Below, piece by piece: positions 54,417-64,000 of a stretch of DNA of 64,000 bases. Position numbers and translations under genes: made by a program. Location of the stretch: the NCBI RefSeq assembly GCF_021272205.1, contig NZ_JAJSDX010000002.1, forward strand, positions 496,001 to 560,000, in the 5' to 3' direction. The notes under the pieces were generated by a model. The model did not search any database and was not told where the DNA came from. It saw nothing but the letters and a program-made list of their open reading frames with translations. The DNA is from Pantoea sp. Mb-10 (GTDB lineage Bacteria; Pseudomonadota; Gammaproteobacteria; Enterobacterales; Enterobacteriaceae). Position 1 is the stretch's first letter; every line of letters begins with the position of its first letter.

Positions 54417-54644
54417 TCATCGGTTGGCCTCGATACTGGTGAAATCGCGAATGTCCAGTTCGAACGCCTCCGCCAGCTCGCGATAAGTCGTAAAGGAACG
54501 TTCACCGACGCTGACCCACTGCGCCTGCTCGCCCTCCATATAGGTTTGTATCTCACCCGAGGTTGTTTTACTGATTGCCTCCAGCAGCGCCTCCACGTCG
54601 AGGGTTGCTTCACGCGGCGCATCTCGCTGTTCACCCGTTGTCAT
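54417..54644 (-). CDS. yodD: YodD, small stress-induced protein
   Basis: 75 residues from ATG 54644 (TTGAGGAGAGG upstream), the same length as E. coli YodD and similar at the C-terminus (YRELAEAFELDIRDF). In E. coli it is induced by peroxide, cadmium and acid; the function is unknown. Between dsrA and dsrB as in E. coli. Confidence 0.9.
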   Translation of the reverse strand: MTTGEQRDAPREATLDVEALLEAISKTTSGEIQTYMEGEQAQWVSVGERSFTTYRELAEAFELDIRDFTSIEANR

Positions 54645-54708
54645 TGCCCCTCTCCTCAAAAGCCAGCGACAGTATTGAGTATAGTCGCGCGTTAGGCAGG
54701 GAACAGGC

Positions 54709-54733
54709 AAAAAAAAGCCCGCGCTGCGCGGGC
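54709..54733 (-). terminator. Terminator-like hairpin upstream of yodD
   Basis: On the minus strand GCCCGC-GCAGC-GCGGGC is followed by eight T. No minus-strand gene lies just upstream of it, since yqaE is on the plus strand. It is thus either a leader attenuator of yodD or the end of an unannotated small RNA from 54734-54900. Confidence 0.75.
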
Positions 54734-54942
54734 AAAATCCTTGTTACTTCTTGGTTGACTGCGCCTTTGGGGTGGGCAGTGGAAGAGAGTGTAAAACGCG
54801 GTTGCGTCAGGCGTCTCGCAGCAAAACGTTAAGAGAGTGAAAAGCTTGCCCTTGACACATCTTTACCGGGTGCACCTGCGCGGGCGAAGCGCATCGTCTA
54901 TGCTTACTGCTGACCAATTAAGAACACTATCAGGGAGTTAAC

Positions 54943-55101
54943 ATGGATCTTTTTCGCATTATCATTGCTATTTTACTGCCGCCGCTGGGTGTGTTTCTGC
55001 AGGTAGGATTTGGCGGTGCGTTTTGGCTCAATATTCTGCTCACGCTGTGTGGTTATATTCCGGGCATCGTTCACGCCGTGTGGGTTATCGCCCGCCGTTG
55101 A
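54943..55101 (+). CDS. YqaE/Pmp3-family small membrane protein
   Basis: 52 residues: two hydrophobic helices with [19 protein letters not shown] and [16 protein letters not shown], the PMP3 (UPF0057) signature. Such proteins are stress-related inner-membrane peptides in bacteria and yeast. CAGGGAG precedes the start. An upstream CTATGCTTACT fits a sigmaS-like -10. It is inserted between yodD and dsrB compared with E. coli. Confidence 0.9.
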   Translation: MDLFRIIIAILLPPLGVFLQVGFGGAFWLNILLTLCGYIPGIVHAVWVIARR

Positions 55102-55168
55102 TCGCGATCGGGTTCTGCGCGTTATCTTTCGGTACACTGTATGCACGATGAAAGCGGGAGTAAAACGC

Positions 55169-55363
55169 ATGCAGGTAAACGATCGGGTATCAGTAAAGAC
55201 CGACGGTGGACCCCGTCGCGTGGGGACGGTGCTGGCGGTGGAAGCCTTTAATGAGGGCACCATGTATCTGGTGGCACTGGAGGATTATCCGCTGGGGATC
55301 TGGTTTTTCAACGAGAATGATCATACAGAAGGGGTGTTTGTCACCCCTTATCAAGGCCCCTAG
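55169..55363 (+). CDS. dsrB: DsrB
   Basis: 64 residues: [19 protein letters not shown], then [20 protein letters not shown], clearly homologous to E. coli DsrB, a small protein of unknown function named for its position beside dsrA. ATG 55169 follows GGGAG; the longer open frame upstream is not coding-like. Confidence 0.93.
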   Translation: MQVNDRVSVKTDGGPRRVGTVLAVEAFNEGTMYLVALEDYPLGIWFFNENDHTEGVFVTPYQGP

Positions 55364-55421
55364 CCGCGCAACACGGCGTGTTGGCTTCCGCATGGAGGGA
55401 AGTCAACACGTTGCGGCCTAA

Positions 55422-57122
55422 TCAGAACGTTTCCCAGTTGTCACTACCGGATGCTGCCAGCGCAGGGCGGGGCGTAACAGCCGGCGTCTTCAGCGCGGGA
55501 GCGACGGCGACCGCGCGCTCGGCAGCGCGCTCATTTAAACGGAACACCGCCACCGCCTGCGTCAGTTTACCCGCTTGATCCTCCAACGACGCGGCGGCAG
55601 AGGAGGCTTCTTCCACCAGTGAGGCGTTCTGCTGCGTCACATTGTCCATTTCGGTCACGGCTAAACTCACCTGCTGGATGCCACGACTCTGCTCATCCGA
55701 TGCCGCCGCAATCTCGGACATGATGTCGGTCACGCGGCGAACCGCTTCCACAATTTCGCCCATGGTGCTGCCCGCTTCACTGACCTGATGCGATCCGTTG
55801 GCGATCAGGCCGACCGATTCAGCAATCAGCGTTTCAATTTCTTTTGCCGCTTGGGCGCTGCGCTGCGCCAGATTACGCACCTCACTGGCGACCACAGCGA
55901 ACCCGCGGCCTTGCTCACCGGCGCGCGCCGCTTCCACGGCGGCATTCAGCGCCAGAATGTTAGTTTGGAAAGCTATACTGTTGATCACGTTAGTGATCTC
56001 AGCGATTTTCTTCGAGCTGCCGGAAATATTATTCATGGTCTTCACCACGCCGCTCACCAAATCACCGCCGTTACGTGCTTTGCCAGAGGCATCAGCAGCC
56101 AACTGACTGGCGTGGTGCGCGTTCTCGGCATTTTGCTTCACGGTGGCAGTGAGCTGTTCCATGCTGGCCGCCGTTTGCTCAAGGGCGGAGGCTTGCTGTT
56201 CGGTGCGCGACGAGAGGTCGGTATTTCCTGCCGAGATTTCGCTGGAGCCCTGATAAATAGCCACGGCGCCTTCACGCACCGTGCCCACCGTGCGCACCAG
56301 CGAAGCCTGCATCAATTGCAGGTTGTGCAGCAGGCTACCAATTTCGCCGCGGCCACAGGCTTGCTCAGGCGCGGTTAAATCCCCTTGCGCAATACGTTCG
56401 ATGCGCTCGACAGAGTGACGCAGCGGGGTGATAACAATCCGACGTAAGAAGATAAAGGTCAGCAGCACCAGCAACACGGCGCTGGCGAAGGCGACGCCCA
56501 TGGCGATAAAGCCCAGGTGTGACTGACGCGCGGCCTGGGCATTAATGGCGTTGGCGCGGTCGGTGCGAATTTTGATCGCTTTTAACAAGATCTCGTTATA
56601 GGCATCGTCCAGCTTGCGCGTGACGTCCGTTTCCTGCGCGATAATGCTTTCAAAGCTGCCTTGCTTAGCCGATTCAATCATCGGCTTGAGGCCTTTCTCA
56701 ACGTAGTCGTTGAAGCGGGTGGTCAGCGGGCCGTCCAGTGCAATACCCTCAGGGGTTTTGTCCGGGCGGTTCATGTAAAAGTTAAACCCTTCCCGCGCCT
56801 GGTTAATACGCTGCTGGGTTCGCGCTAAGTCGGCCCGATAGCTGTCCATTTCCCCGATACGGGCCGCCGCACCCGACTGAATAACATTCAGACGCGCTGT
56901 GCGCAGGTGGTTCGAGCTATTCGACAGCCCCATGCGAATTTGAATTTCATTCGTTGCATCGTTGAGTGATTGGTTACCCAGCACAAGAAAATAACTGGCG
57001 AGGCCAATGCACAGTGCGAAAAGCAGCAGAATGCCACCAAAAATAATGCTGAAAAGAGGCATCAGGCGAAGGTTTTGCCAGATGCTGAGCTTTTGCTGCC
57101 CATCAATAGATGCTGTTTTCAT
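55422..57122 (-). CDS. Methyl-accepting chemotaxis protein (Tsr/Tar type)
   Basis: 566 residues. TM1 about 23-46, a periplasmic four-helix TarH-like sensor, TM2 about 205-225, HAMP, then the cytoplasmic signalling hairpin with the conserved tip SIAFQTNILALNAAVEAARAG. It ends with NWETF, the pentapeptide tether for CheR/CheB. The ligand is unknown. It is placed between dsrB and rcsA, where E. coli has none, near the flagellar genes. Confidence 0.94.
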   Translation of the reverse strand: MKTASIDGQQKLSIWQNLRLMPLFSIIFGGILLLFALCIGLASYFLVLGNQSLNDATNEIQIRMGLSNSSNHLRTARLNVIQSGAAARIGEMDSYRADLARTQQRINQAREGFNFYMNRPDKTPEGIALDGPLTTRFNDYVEKGLKPMIESAKQGSFESIIAQETDVTRKLDDAYNEILLKAIKIRTDRANAINAQAARQSHLGFIAMGVAFASAVLLVLLTFIFLRRIVITPLRHSVERIERIAQGDLTAPEQACGRGEIGSLLHNLQLMQASLVRTVGTVREGAVAIYQGSSEISAGNTDLSSRTEQQASALEQTAASMEQLTATVKQNAENAHHASQLAADASGKARNGGDLVSGVVKTMNNISGSSKKIAEITNVINSIAFQTNILALNAAVEAARAGEQGRGFAVVASEVRNLAQRSAQAAKEIETLIAESVGLIANGSHQVSEAGSTMGEIVEAVRRVTDIMSEIAAASDEQSRGIQQVSLAVTEMDNVTQQNASLVEEASSAAASLEDQAGKLTQAVAVFRLNERAAERAVAVAPALKTPAVTPRPALAASGSDNWETF

Positions 57123-57221
57123 ATCCTTGCTCTCGTTTTTAGGTAGGGGGTGCTGAAAACAAGCATCGGCATCGCCCGAGAAAGGATTAGGCAGGGAAGT
57201 GGGATCCAGGTCGCAAAATAG

Positions 57222-57258
57222 ACAAAAACGCCAGACCCGGTTAGACCCCGGTCTGGCG
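57222..57258 (-). terminator. Terminator after rcsA
   Basis: On the minus strand CGCCAGACC and GGTCTGGCG form a 9-bp stem around a 12-base loop, followed by TTTTTG. It lies 50 bases past the rcsA stop. Confidence 0.85.
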
Positions 57259-57307
57259 ACATTGGAACGGCGCGTGCGTAAGAAAGCGAAAATTCAGTCC
57301 GCTACGG

Positions 57308-57943
57308 CTAGCGTATGTTTACATAAATTCCGGAAGTGACATTATCCGTCAAGCGAACAACATGATATATCACTTGCTTATTATGCGTTTTAATTTTGCG
57401 CTTAATATTACCTTTGTGTGACGAAACGGTTTTGGCTTTAATTTGCATTTTGTCTGAAATTTGAATGGTGTCATGGCCTGACATCCACATTTTCAGCATA
57501 TTAGATTCCGTCTGGCTTAATGTCAGTGGATGAATATCCATCCCGGCAGAAATACGCGGGGATGCATTAAGTTTCTTTTGCAGGTAGGTTCCCAGCAGCG
57601 AATCTAATGTCGATGTTTTTATCGATTTTGACGTAATAATCAAGTTCTTACGAACGTAGAGGTATTCCTCAAAATGGATATTCGAGATAGCCATAAAGAT
57701 AAAGAATAAGGTATCAGGGTGCTGTGTGATAATGGCGCGAATACGATCGCTTGAATCAGCTTCATGAATGAAGCATTCCTCGTTAATAAAAACCACTCCT
57801 GGCTTAAGTTGTTCGCATTTTTGTTGAAGTTGGTCAATGTCAGCGACGGGAGTAATATTTTTCTTTTTGACTCCCTTAGCAGACATATAATCCGATAGTC
57901 CCAGGCGTGTGTAATTACATGAATCCAAAATAATCGTTGGCAT
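57308..57943 (-). CDS. rcsA: RcsA, LuxR-type co-regulator of capsule genes
   Basis: 211 residues from ATG 57943. The C-terminal HTH is nearly identical to E. coli RcsA ([23 protein letters not shown]), while the N-terminal half is more diverged. RcsA pairs with RcsB at RcsAB boxes to activate capsule synthesis; it is a Lon substrate, repressed by H-NS and raised by DsrA. The adjacent DsrA-like RNA fits this. Confidence 0.96.
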   Translation of the reverse strand: MPTIILDSCNYTRLGLSDYMSAKGVKKKNITPVADIDQLQQKCEQLKPGVVFINEECFIHEADSSDRIRAIITQHPDTLFFIFMAISNIHFEEYLYVRKNLIITSKSIKTSTLDSLLGTYLQKKLNASPRISAGMDIHPLTLSQTESNMLKMWMSGHDTIQISDKMQIKAKTVSSHKGNIKRKIKTHNKQVIYHVVRLTDNVTSGIYVNIR

Positions 57944-58575
57944 TATAGCGACCCTCACCAATTTGTTATCCGTTTAAATCAACGATGAATACGCGTTTGC
58001 GGTACGAGAGAATTTTACAAAGACACTTTTTTTATTTTGCTCGGCAGACTGGCGTAATGCAGCCGTGCGCCAAAATGAGTCTTCCCTGAACCCCTCTGCG
58101 AAGTTTTTTTTATGTGTTGCGTCCACGTCACTTAGCCCCTGCGATAGTGGGAATCGCCTGGAATTTGCTTTAAGTATGTACATCGCTCTGTTTTTGAGAG
58201 CCCTGTCACTATCGCGCATGTCACAGACAAATCTGATAGGACAATTCTTAAAAACATTTAGAACGCGAAAGTGTGACGTTTCAGCGAGTGTTGACAATGC
58301 CGGAAAAAAGGGATTTAGACAAGAAAAATCGCGTTTAAATTTTTTTTGTTTAAAAACAGCCTTTTGAGCATTTTATCAACCAATCCCTTCTGCCATGCGG
58401 CTTAGGAATCGTCTGACTAAAATACTCCAGGCGCGGTTTAATAAGAATGATTTTTACTCTGAGTGCGCATTTATCAGAAAAACCTCAGTTGATTTCTGAC
58501 AAATATGGTTTGAAAAATGCACAGAATGTTTTTGATTATTTAACTATCGTATTAGCCGTTCGACAGTATTGTTAA
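57944..58575. other. Long A/T-rich rcsA upstream region
   Basis: About 630 bases between fliR and rcsA with T/A runs (e.g. 58330-58360) and no gene. In E. coli rcsA is silenced by H-NS and autoactivated through an RcsAB box; A/T-rich DNA of this kind fits H-NS binding. One RcsAB-like box is listed separately. Confidence 0.55.
58403..58416 (-). promoter_or_regulatory. RcsAB-box-like site
   Basis: Minus-strand TCAGACGATTCCTA matches 11 of 14 bases of TAAGAATATTCCTA, with the ATTCCTA half complete. It is 460 bp upstream of the rcsA start, so would need a long leader or action at a distance. Confidence 0.4.
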
Positions 58576-59364
58576 TCATCCTGCGCGAGAAAGTTCTGAC
58601 ACAAACTGCGCGAGTAAATCAAAGACTTCCCCGAAGAGATGTTCACAGAAGGGGGCGAGAAGGGGCATGACCATACCCAGGCTGAGTATCCCAACCGTTA
58701 AGGTGACCGGGAAACCAATGGCAAAGATCGACAGTTGAGATGCAACACGGTTTAACAAACCCAGGGCCATGTTTAGCGTGAGCAATAGAACTATTAACGG
58801 CAGCGCTAACATCATGCCATTAAGGAAAATTAATCCGCCTGATTTAACCAACGCCATAAAGGCATTTGCGTTAAGTGGTCGATCGCTAATCGGCAGCGTA
58901 TGAAAACTGTCCACCAGCAACGAGATAAGCCACAGGTGTCCGTTGAACGTCAGGAACAGCAGCATGGCCAACATGTCGAGAAAACGTGCAAGCACCGGCA
59001 TGTTCAGACGGCTGGCAGGATCAAAAAAGGTGGCGAAAGAGAGGCCCATTTGCAGGCCCACCACTTCACCGGCCATGCGCACTGCGGCAATCGCTAACTG
59101 CATGGTAAAGCCAATTCCCACCCCAATCAGCAATTGCTGCAGCAAGATCCAAAAGCCCGCCGGGGTAAACAAGGTGACTTCTACCGGTGGCAGCACCGGC
59201 AAAATGACCCAGGTAATCAGCAGAGCCAGACCCACTTTCACCCGTTTAGGGATCGCCTTTTCACTTAAAAGCGGGGCGGTGGCGAACAGGGCAAGCAGGC
59301 GGACCATTGGCCAAAAAAATTGCGCGACCCAATGGATCAGCTGGCTGCTGTCGAGGTTAATCAT
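58576..59364 (-). CDS. fliR: FliR, flagellar export gate protein
   Basis: 262 residues from ATG 59364 ([12 protein letters not shown]), overlapping the fliQ stop as TGATG. Multiple membrane segments and the conserved [21 protein letters not shown] region. FliR with FliP and FliQ forms the export gate of the flagellar type III apparatus. Last gene of the operon in this window. Confidence 0.95.
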   Translation of the reverse strand: MINLDSSQLIHWVAQFFWPMVRLLALFATAPLLSEKAIPKRVKVGLALLITWVILPVLPPVEVTLFTPAGFWILLQQLLIGVGIGFTMQLAIAAVRMAGEVVGLQMGLSFATFFDPASRLNMPVLARFLDMLAMLLFLTFNGHLWLISLLVDSFHTLPISDRPLNANAFMALVKSGGLIFLNGMMLALPLIVLLLTLNMALGLLNRVASQLSIFAIGFPVTLTVGILSLGMVMPLLAPFCEHLFGEVFDLLAQFVSELSRAG

Positions 59365-59633
59365 CAGCCGATGATATAGGGCAGGTTGGTAAACAGCGTG
59401 CGCATGTAATCCAGAATCAGATTCAGCATCCACGGACCCGCAATCACACCGGTTGCAGCAACGGCCAGCACTTTCGGGATAAACGCCAGCGTCTGTTCAT
59501 TGACCTGGGTGGCCGCTTGCAGAATGCTAATAATCAGACCGCTAATCAGCGCCACCAGCAGCATCGGGGCTGCCAGCATCAGGGCGATGCGCATCGCGTC
59601 CTGACCAATCACCATCACGGATTCGGGTGTCAT
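59364..59633 (-). CDS. fliQ: FliQ, flagellar export gate protein
   Basis: 89 residues, two membrane helices ([20 protein letters not shown] and a second near 55-75), starting [14 protein letters not shown] as usual for FliQ. Part of the FliPQR helical gate. Confidence 0.95.
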   Translation of the reverse strand: MTPESVMVIGQDAMRIALMLAAPMLLVALISGLIISILQAATQVNEQTLAFIPKVLAVAATGVIAGPWMLNLILDYMRTLFTNLPYIIG

Positions 59634-59666
59634 GCTGCACTCCAGTTAAATCAAAGAGAGAGGGTT

Positions 59667-60401
59667 TTAGGAGTAGAAACTTTGTGCCAGGGAGCCTACC
59701 AGCAGCTGCCAGCCGTCCACCAGAACGAACAACATCAGCTTAAAGGGCAGGGCGATTGTCGCGGGCGGCACCATCATCATGCCCAGTGCCATCAGCACGC
59801 TGGCCACCACCAAGTCGATAATCAAAAACGGAATGAAAACGGTAAAGCCGATCTGAAACGCGGTTTTCAATTCGCTGGTCACGTAAGCCGGCAATAAGAT
59901 ACGCATCGGTACGGCTTCCGGGCCTTCAATGGGCGCGGTATTGGCCAGGCGGGCGAACAGCGCCAAATCGGCTTCGCGCGTTTGACGCAGCATAAAGGCG
60001 CGCAGCGGCTGGGCCCCTTTATCTATTGCCACCTCCATGCTGATTTTATCCTGACTGAATGGCAGGTAGGCATCGGCGTAAATTTTGTCGAAGGTGGGGG
60101 CCATAATAAAGAAGGTCAAAAACAGCGCCATGCCAACCATCACTTGGTTGGGCGGTGCTGACGGCGTACCCATGGCGTTGCGCAACAGGCCAAACACGAT
60201 AATGATGCGTGTAAAGCTGGTCATCATCAGCAGCACGGCCGGAATAAACGTCAGTGAGGTGATAAAGACCAGCGTTTGTACCGGCAGAGACCAGCTTTGG
60301 CCACCGTTAGCCAAAGGTTGGCTCACTAAACCGGGTAATTGCGCGTGGGCAACCGGTGCCAGCAGCAGCAGCGGCAGAAGAGCAAGCAGTCGACGCATCA
60401 T
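59667..60401 (-). CDS. fliP: FliP, flagellar export gate protein
   Basis: 244 residues with a cleavable signal peptide ([18 protein letters not shown]). The family signature [20 protein letters not shown] and [20 protein letters not shown] are present. It assembles first in the FliPQR gate. The start overlaps the fliO stop (ATGA). Confidence 0.96.
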   Translation of the reverse strand: MMRRLLALLPLLLLAPVAHAQLPGLVSQPLANGGQSWSLPVQTLVFITSLTFIPAVLLMMTSFTRIIIVFGLLRNAMGTPSAPPNQVMVGMALFLTFFIMAPTFDKIYADAYLPFSQDKISMEVAIDKGAQPLRAFMLRQTREADLALFARLANTAPIEGPEAVPMRILLPAYVTSELKTAFQIGFTVFIPFLIIDLVVASVLMALGMMMVPPATIALPFKLMLFVLVDGWQLLVGSLAQSFYS

Positions 60402-60793
60402 TGTGGCTTTCCGGGACGTTTAACCAGATTCTGAAAAAGTTGACGAAAGTCTTGCGCTGGCGCGGAGGGCGCGGCCTGCGCGTCGGCGGGTAAGGGTGGG
60501 AGCGAATGCAGATGCGTAATCTGCTGTGCGGTCACGCCTAACACTAAACGCGCATCTTCGGTATCCACAATCACCACGCGCTCCTGGCGCCCAACCTGTA
60601 CGCTGGCGCTGATCTTCAGCGCGTGCGTACTGACGGTTTTCGGCGCATAGCCCAGCCGCTTGGCCAGCCAGCCGCAGGCCAGGATAAGTAAAACAATCAC
60701 GGCCAGCACGCTGGAAACTTGTCCGACGACCGAACCGGTGGAGACCACCGGTTGGCTGTGAACGGGCTGACTGGTGTGCGCGTTTTTCAACAT
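60398..60793 (-). CDS. fliO: FliO, flagellar export assembly protein
   Basis: 131 residues with one membrane helix ([21 protein letters not shown]) and a cytoplasmic part ([23 protein letters not shown]). It assists FliP assembly. Coupled to fliP and two bases from fliN. Confidence 0.93.
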   Translation of the reverse strand: MLKNAHTSQPVHSQPVVSTGSVVGQVSSVLAVIVLLILACGWLAKRLGYAPKTVSTHALKISASVQVGRQERVVIVDTEDARLVLGVTAQQITHLHSLPPLPADAQAAPSAPAQDFRQLFQNLVKRPGKPQ

Positions 60794-60795
60794 AA

Positions 60796-61203
60796 TTAAC
60801 GGCTCAGGCGACGCATACGTTCTGATGGCGTAATGATATCGGTGATGCGCACGCCATACTTATCGTTGACCACCACGACTTCCCCTTGGGCAATCAGGTA
60901 GCCATTAATGAGAATGTCTAACGGCTCACCGGCCAGGCCATCCAACGCCACCACGGAACCCTGCGTTAACTTCAGCAGCTCCTTGATGGTCATTTTGGTG
61001 CGGCCCAGTTCCACGGTCAGCTTGACCGGGATGTCCATAATCAGATCGATATCCTGCATCGCACCGTTACCGCCTGGCGCGTCAAAGGATTTAAACACGT
61101 TTGCTGCGGGGTCCGGCGTAGGGGTTGCCGTCTGTTCGTTCATTGCCTCAGCCCACAGGTCGTCCGCGGAGATATCATCGGACGTGTTTTTGCTGTCACT
61201 CAT
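60796..61203 (-). CDS. fliN: FliN, flagellar motor switch protein
   Basis: 135 residues. The C-terminal SpoA domain is typical: IPVKLTVELGRTKMTIKELL, ALDGLAGEPLDILING, VVVNDKYGVRITDI. It forms the C-ring with FliM and FliG. Overlaps fliM by eight bases. Confidence 0.96.
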   Translation of the reverse strand: MSDSKNTSDDISADDLWAEAMNEQTATPTPDPAANVFKSFDAPGGNGAMQDIDLIMDIPVKLTVELGRTKMTIKELLKLTQGSVVALDGLAGEPLDILINGYLIAQGEVVVVNDKYGVRITDIITPSERMRRLSR

Positions 61204-62203
61204 TGGGCTGTTCCTCGTTCAGCGAATTCAAAATCGGGTTGATCAGATGTTCAACGCGCAGTGCATATTGACCATTCAGCGTGCCGTATTGGCTCGTCAG
61301 AACCGGTACGCCATCGACGTGCGCAATAATGCGGTCCGGTTTCTCAATAGGCAGAACGTCACCGGGATTCAGTTGCAAAATGCGCGACAGACGCAGCGAT
61401 GTTTCGGCAAAGTGGGCAATAAGCTCCAACTCTGAATGCTGCACCTGCTTCACCAGATTGTCGCGCCAGTGGGTATCTTCCCGACGCGAGTTCTCCAGCG
61501 GGGGATTGACCAGCAGCTCGCGCAGCGGCTCAATCATGGAAAACGGAATACAAATGTTAAATTCGCCCACCAGGTTGCCAATCTCCACCTGGAACGGGGT
61601 GTTCACCACAATATCGTTCGGGGAGGTGGTAATGTTGGTGAACTTTACCTGCATTTCAGAACGTACATACTCGACTTCAAGCGGGTAAATCGCTTTCCAC
61701 GCTTCGCTGTAGCCTTCCAGCGCCAGCTTCAGCATGCGACGGATCACGCGCTGTTCAGTATGGGTAAACTCACGTCCTTCGACTTTGGTTGGAAAACGTC
61801 CATCGCCGCCAAACAGGTTATCCACCGCGATAAACACCAGGCTTGGCGAAAACACCACCAGCGCAGTCCCGCGCAGCGGTTTCAGGTGAATCAAGTTCAG
61901 GTTGGTTGGCACCGGCAAGTTGCGGGCAAACTCATGGTATGGCTGAATCTTGATGGCACCCACGCTGATATCCGGACTACGGCGCAGCAGGTTGAACAGA
62001 GCCATACGGAAATGACGGGCAAAACGCTCGTTAATGATCTCCAGCGCCTGCAAGCGCTCACGCACCACGCGGCGTTGCGTATTGGGATCATAGGGGCGGA
62101 TGTCGCCATCGGCCCCTTTGGAACTGTTCTCTACTTCCGCGCTGTCACTGTCGCCGTTGAGCAGCGCGTCAATTTCAGCTTGGGAGAGAATGCTATCGCC
62201 CAT
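61196..62203 (-). CDS. fliM: FliM, flagellar motor switch protein
   Basis: 335 residues. The N-terminal CheY-P-binding peptide ILSQAEIDALLNG is present, followed by the middle domain (RTALVVFSPSLVFIAVDNLFGG) and the SpoA-like C-terminal domain. It controls rotation direction in the C-ring. Confidence 0.97.
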   Translation of the reverse strand: MGDSILSQAEIDALLNGDSDSAEVENSSKGADGDIRPYDPNTQRRVVRERLQALEIINERFARHFRMALFNLLRRSPDISVGAIKIQPYHEFARNLPVPTNLNLIHLKPLRGTALVVFSPSLVFIAVDNLFGGDGRFPTKVEGREFTHTEQRVIRRMLKLALEGYSEAWKAIYPLEVEYVRSEMQVKFTNITTSPNDIVVNTPFQVEIGNLVGEFNICIPFSMIEPLRELLVNPPLENSRREDTHWRDNLVKQVQHSELELIAHFAETSLRLSRILQLNPGDVLPIEKPDRIIAHVDGVPVLTSQYGTLNGQYALRVEHLINPILNSLNEEQPNE

Positions 62204-62207
62204 TAAA

Positions 62208-62693
62208 TCACCTCAAAATGAAGGCGGTAAACAGCACGTCACTGACTACCTGAGGAGGTTGACCTTTCACCAGCGGCGGCGCCAGCACCTGTTTGATCTG
62301 ATCGACCAGGGCTTGCTTACCTTGCTCTGTGGCTAAGGCGGTACTACTCTGGCGCGAGAGCAGCATCAGCAGACGGCTGCGCACCTCGGGCAGGTAATCA
62401 TTCATGCGACGACGATTGTCCTCATCCGGCAGACGCAGGGTAAAGCCTACGTACAGCACACGATCGGGATCGTTGTCCGCATTGACCAGGTTAACCGTAA
62501 ACGTATCCAATGCAAAAAAGATGGGGGCGGCAGGTGGCTCGACTTTCGCCGCTTCCGGCTTGTCGCCCTCATGTTTATTCATCATTCGCCAGACTACATA
62601 GCCTGCCACGCTGCAAGCGGCCAGCGTTACAATGAGTAACACCGGAATCAATATTGAACGTTTGCGGCCTTTTGCTTTCGCGTTATCAGACAT
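62208..62693 (-). CDS. fliL: FliL, flagellar basal-body-associated protein
   Basis: 161 residues with one membrane helix ([23 protein letters not shown]) and a periplasmic stomatin-like domain ([21 protein letters not shown]). It supports stator function. Four bases before fliM. Confidence 0.95.
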   Translation of the reverse strand: MSDNAKAKGRKRSILIPVLLIVTLAACSVAGYVVWRMMNKHEGDKPEAAKVEPPAAPIFFALDTFTVNLVNADNDPDRVLYVGFTLRLPDEDNRRRMNDYLPEVRSRLLMLLSRQSSTALATEQGKQALVDQIKQVLAPPLVKGQPPQVVSDVLFTAFILR

Positions 62694-62822
62694 CTTGCAG
62701 TTACTTCCTGTGAATTATGGCCAAGCCTCTCGACTCGACTGGACAGATTATCCCGCGTCTTAAGTCAAACAATGGGGTGAAAAGACGCGGGTTTTACGCT
62801 TACCTTCAGCGTTTAGCCGCTG

Positions 62823-64000
62823 TCAGGCAAAGATATCAACAGCGCCATTGCCTGCCGCGCGTGCCTGCAGGGCGGCCGGAACGGCAATCGGCGTTATCTC
62901 GTTTTCACTGTCCTGGGCGAGCGTGAAGCTGCCGTGCTGGCCATCGCGGCGACCCTCCTGCTGGCCCGAATGCGTCTGGCTCTGTGCAAAGGCATCGCTG
63001 CTGACGTTGCTCTGTCCCAGGTTGATACCGCTTTCCGCCAGCGCAGTACGCAGCTGAGGAAGCGCTGCTTCCAGCGCCGCGCGTACCTGGCTGTGGCTGG
63101 AAGCCATGGTTAATTGTGCCTGATCCTTTTCCAGCGTCAGGTTGATCTGGATGGCGCCCAAATCAGCGGGATGCAAACGCAGCTCGGCGGTTTGCTGCCC
63201 GTTACGGCTAAACATCACGATCTGCTGGCCCAGGGCCTGCTGCCACTCGTGACTCCCGAGTTGGGCATTCAGCATCGGCGTTGACGGCGTCATGCTGCTC
63301 GATGTCGCACCGGTGACCAGCGGTGCCGCGGCGCTGCTCATCGGCATCGCGGTGGGTTGGATCACGGATTCAACACCGCCACTGGCGTCACGCGTGTCCG
63401 CTTTACTCACGCTGCTCAGGACCTGTTTAAAGCTGGCATCCAGCGTCAAGGCCGCGCCGTTCGTTGATGCGGCAGGCGCGGCGTTAGACGCGCTGCCGGT
63501 GGCGCTTGCCACCGCCTGGCTGAGCGCGCTTTGTGCGGCAGCTGGCTTGTTCGACGCGGTTGAGGCATCGGCCTGTGTCTCTTCTTTATCGCTCTGCTGC
63601 AGCGTATGGCTCAGCAGGCTCTCCAACAGCGCGGCGCGTTTGCCATTGCCGCCCGCGGCGGTGACGTCAGCGTCAGCGATTTGCTCGGTGAGCGCTGACT
63701 GGGCGGTTTGCGGTGTCGTCGGTGGCGTTGGGGCAACCGGCAGCATGGCAAACAGCGCCTGCATATTCTGTAAGTCGCTGGCAGTTAACGAAGTTACTGC
63801 GCTGTTGTCCTTATCATCGGCTAATTTCACCCCGGCTTTAGGGTTTTCCGGCTGTAAAAGTGCGTTTAAGGTGTCAGGCTTTTCCAGCGCCTGCAGCAGG
63901 ACGTTCAGCGCGGCTTTTTTATCCGACTTTGCGTCAGCGTGTGCTTTTAGATCAACCGGTTGTGCAGTATCGCCTTGCTGTTGAACCAATGTCAGCAGAC
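62823..64000 (-). CDS. fliK: FliK, flagellar hook-length control protein (N-terminal end beyond the window)
   Basis: The frame is open through the window edge (LLTLVQQQG continues off the end), so only the C-terminal 392 or so residues are seen. The C-terminal substrate-switch domain is intact (QLGSHEWQQALGQQIVMF, LRLHPADLGAIQI, then AALPQLRTALAESGI). The middle is low-complexity, rich in Ala, Ser and Thr, as is normal for FliK. It sets hook length and switches export specificity. Confidence 0.94.
   Translation of the reverse strand, partial: LLTLVQQQGDTAQPVDLKAHADAKSDKKAALNVLLQALEKPDTLNALLQPENPKAGVKLADDKDNSAVTSLTASDLQNMQALFAMLPVAPTPPTTPQTAQSALTEQIADADVTAAGGNGKRAALLESLLSHTLQQSDKEETQADASTASNKPAAAQSALSQAVASATGSASNAAPAASTNGAALTLDASFKQVLSSVSKADTRDASGGVESVIQPTAMPMSSAAAPLVTGATSSSMTPSTPMLNAQLGSHEWQQALGQQIVMFSRNGQQTAELRLHPADLGAIQINLTLEKDQAQLTMASSHSQVRAALEAALPQLRTALAESGINLGQSNVSSDAFAQSQTHSGQQEGRRDGQHGSFTLAQDSENEITPIAVPAALQARAAGNGAVDIFA

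Noticed and set aside
55377..55410. Hairpin between dsrB and the chemoreceptor as a terminator
   Set aside because: A stem exists (CGTGTTGGCTTCC with GGGAAGTCAACACG) but neither strand has a T run, so I do not call a terminator.

Overview
The window is chromosomal DNA of a motile, GC-rich enteric bacterium (Enterobacterales). Gene order over the right half follows the 43-44 minute region of the E. coli chromosome: nac/cbl, amn, yeeO, mtfA next to a tRNA-Asn, then yedJ, vsr, yedI, yodC, dgcQ, yedP, dsrA, yodD, dsrB, rcsA and the fliK-fliR operon. It differs from E. coli in many insertions: phn genes between cbl and amn, a sugar locus, an export locus beside the tRNA, a glycosyltransferase beside yedP, and no dcm beside vsr. 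An Erwiniaceae/Pantoea-like host is my inference from content and GC, not proven.

Layout. 1-221: end of a ribose-type ABC permease. 657-1574: nac behind a sigma54 promoter and two NtrC-like sites. 1575-3110 and 6987-8190: two related composite non-coding repeat regions flanking cbl, a double-GNAT acetyltransferase and a pyruvate-oxidase-like TPP enzyme. 8315-18816: a C-P lyase phosphonate operon, phnFGHIJKLMN followed by phnCDE1E2, with a Pho-box-like element before each half. 18770-28356: a sugar locus (ABC transporter, D-lyxose-isomerase-like enzyme, class II aldolase, PfkB kinase) bracketed by a hybrid histidine kinase and an OmpR-type regulator. 28823-33378: a purine permease behind a PurR operator, amn and yeeO.

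33734-42457 is the most unusual part. Seven genes run on the minus strand: an HlyD-type adaptor, a C39-peptidase ABC exporter, a 280-residue protein with a microcin-type double-glycine leader followed by His-rich and Asp/Gly-rich segments, a small multi-membrane protein, a 2OG-Fe(II)-oxygenase-like protein, a secreted alpha/beta hydrolase, and a phosphoribosyltransferase/beta-propeller/hydroxylase-like fusion. The first three form a clear type I export unit with its substrate. Involvement of the other four is inferred from direction and spacing only. Both oxygenase-like domains seem to lack key catalytic residues.

42930-50185 is a patch of small and accessory genes around tRNA-Asn, including a phage-type ASCH protein. 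50378-57943 carries signalling and envelope functions (DgcQ, a glucosyl/mannosylglycerate synthase-phosphatase pair, a DsrA-like sRNA, DsrB, a chemoreceptor, RcsA). 58576-64000 is the flagellar export/switch operon fliKLMNOPQR, with fliK cut by the window edge.
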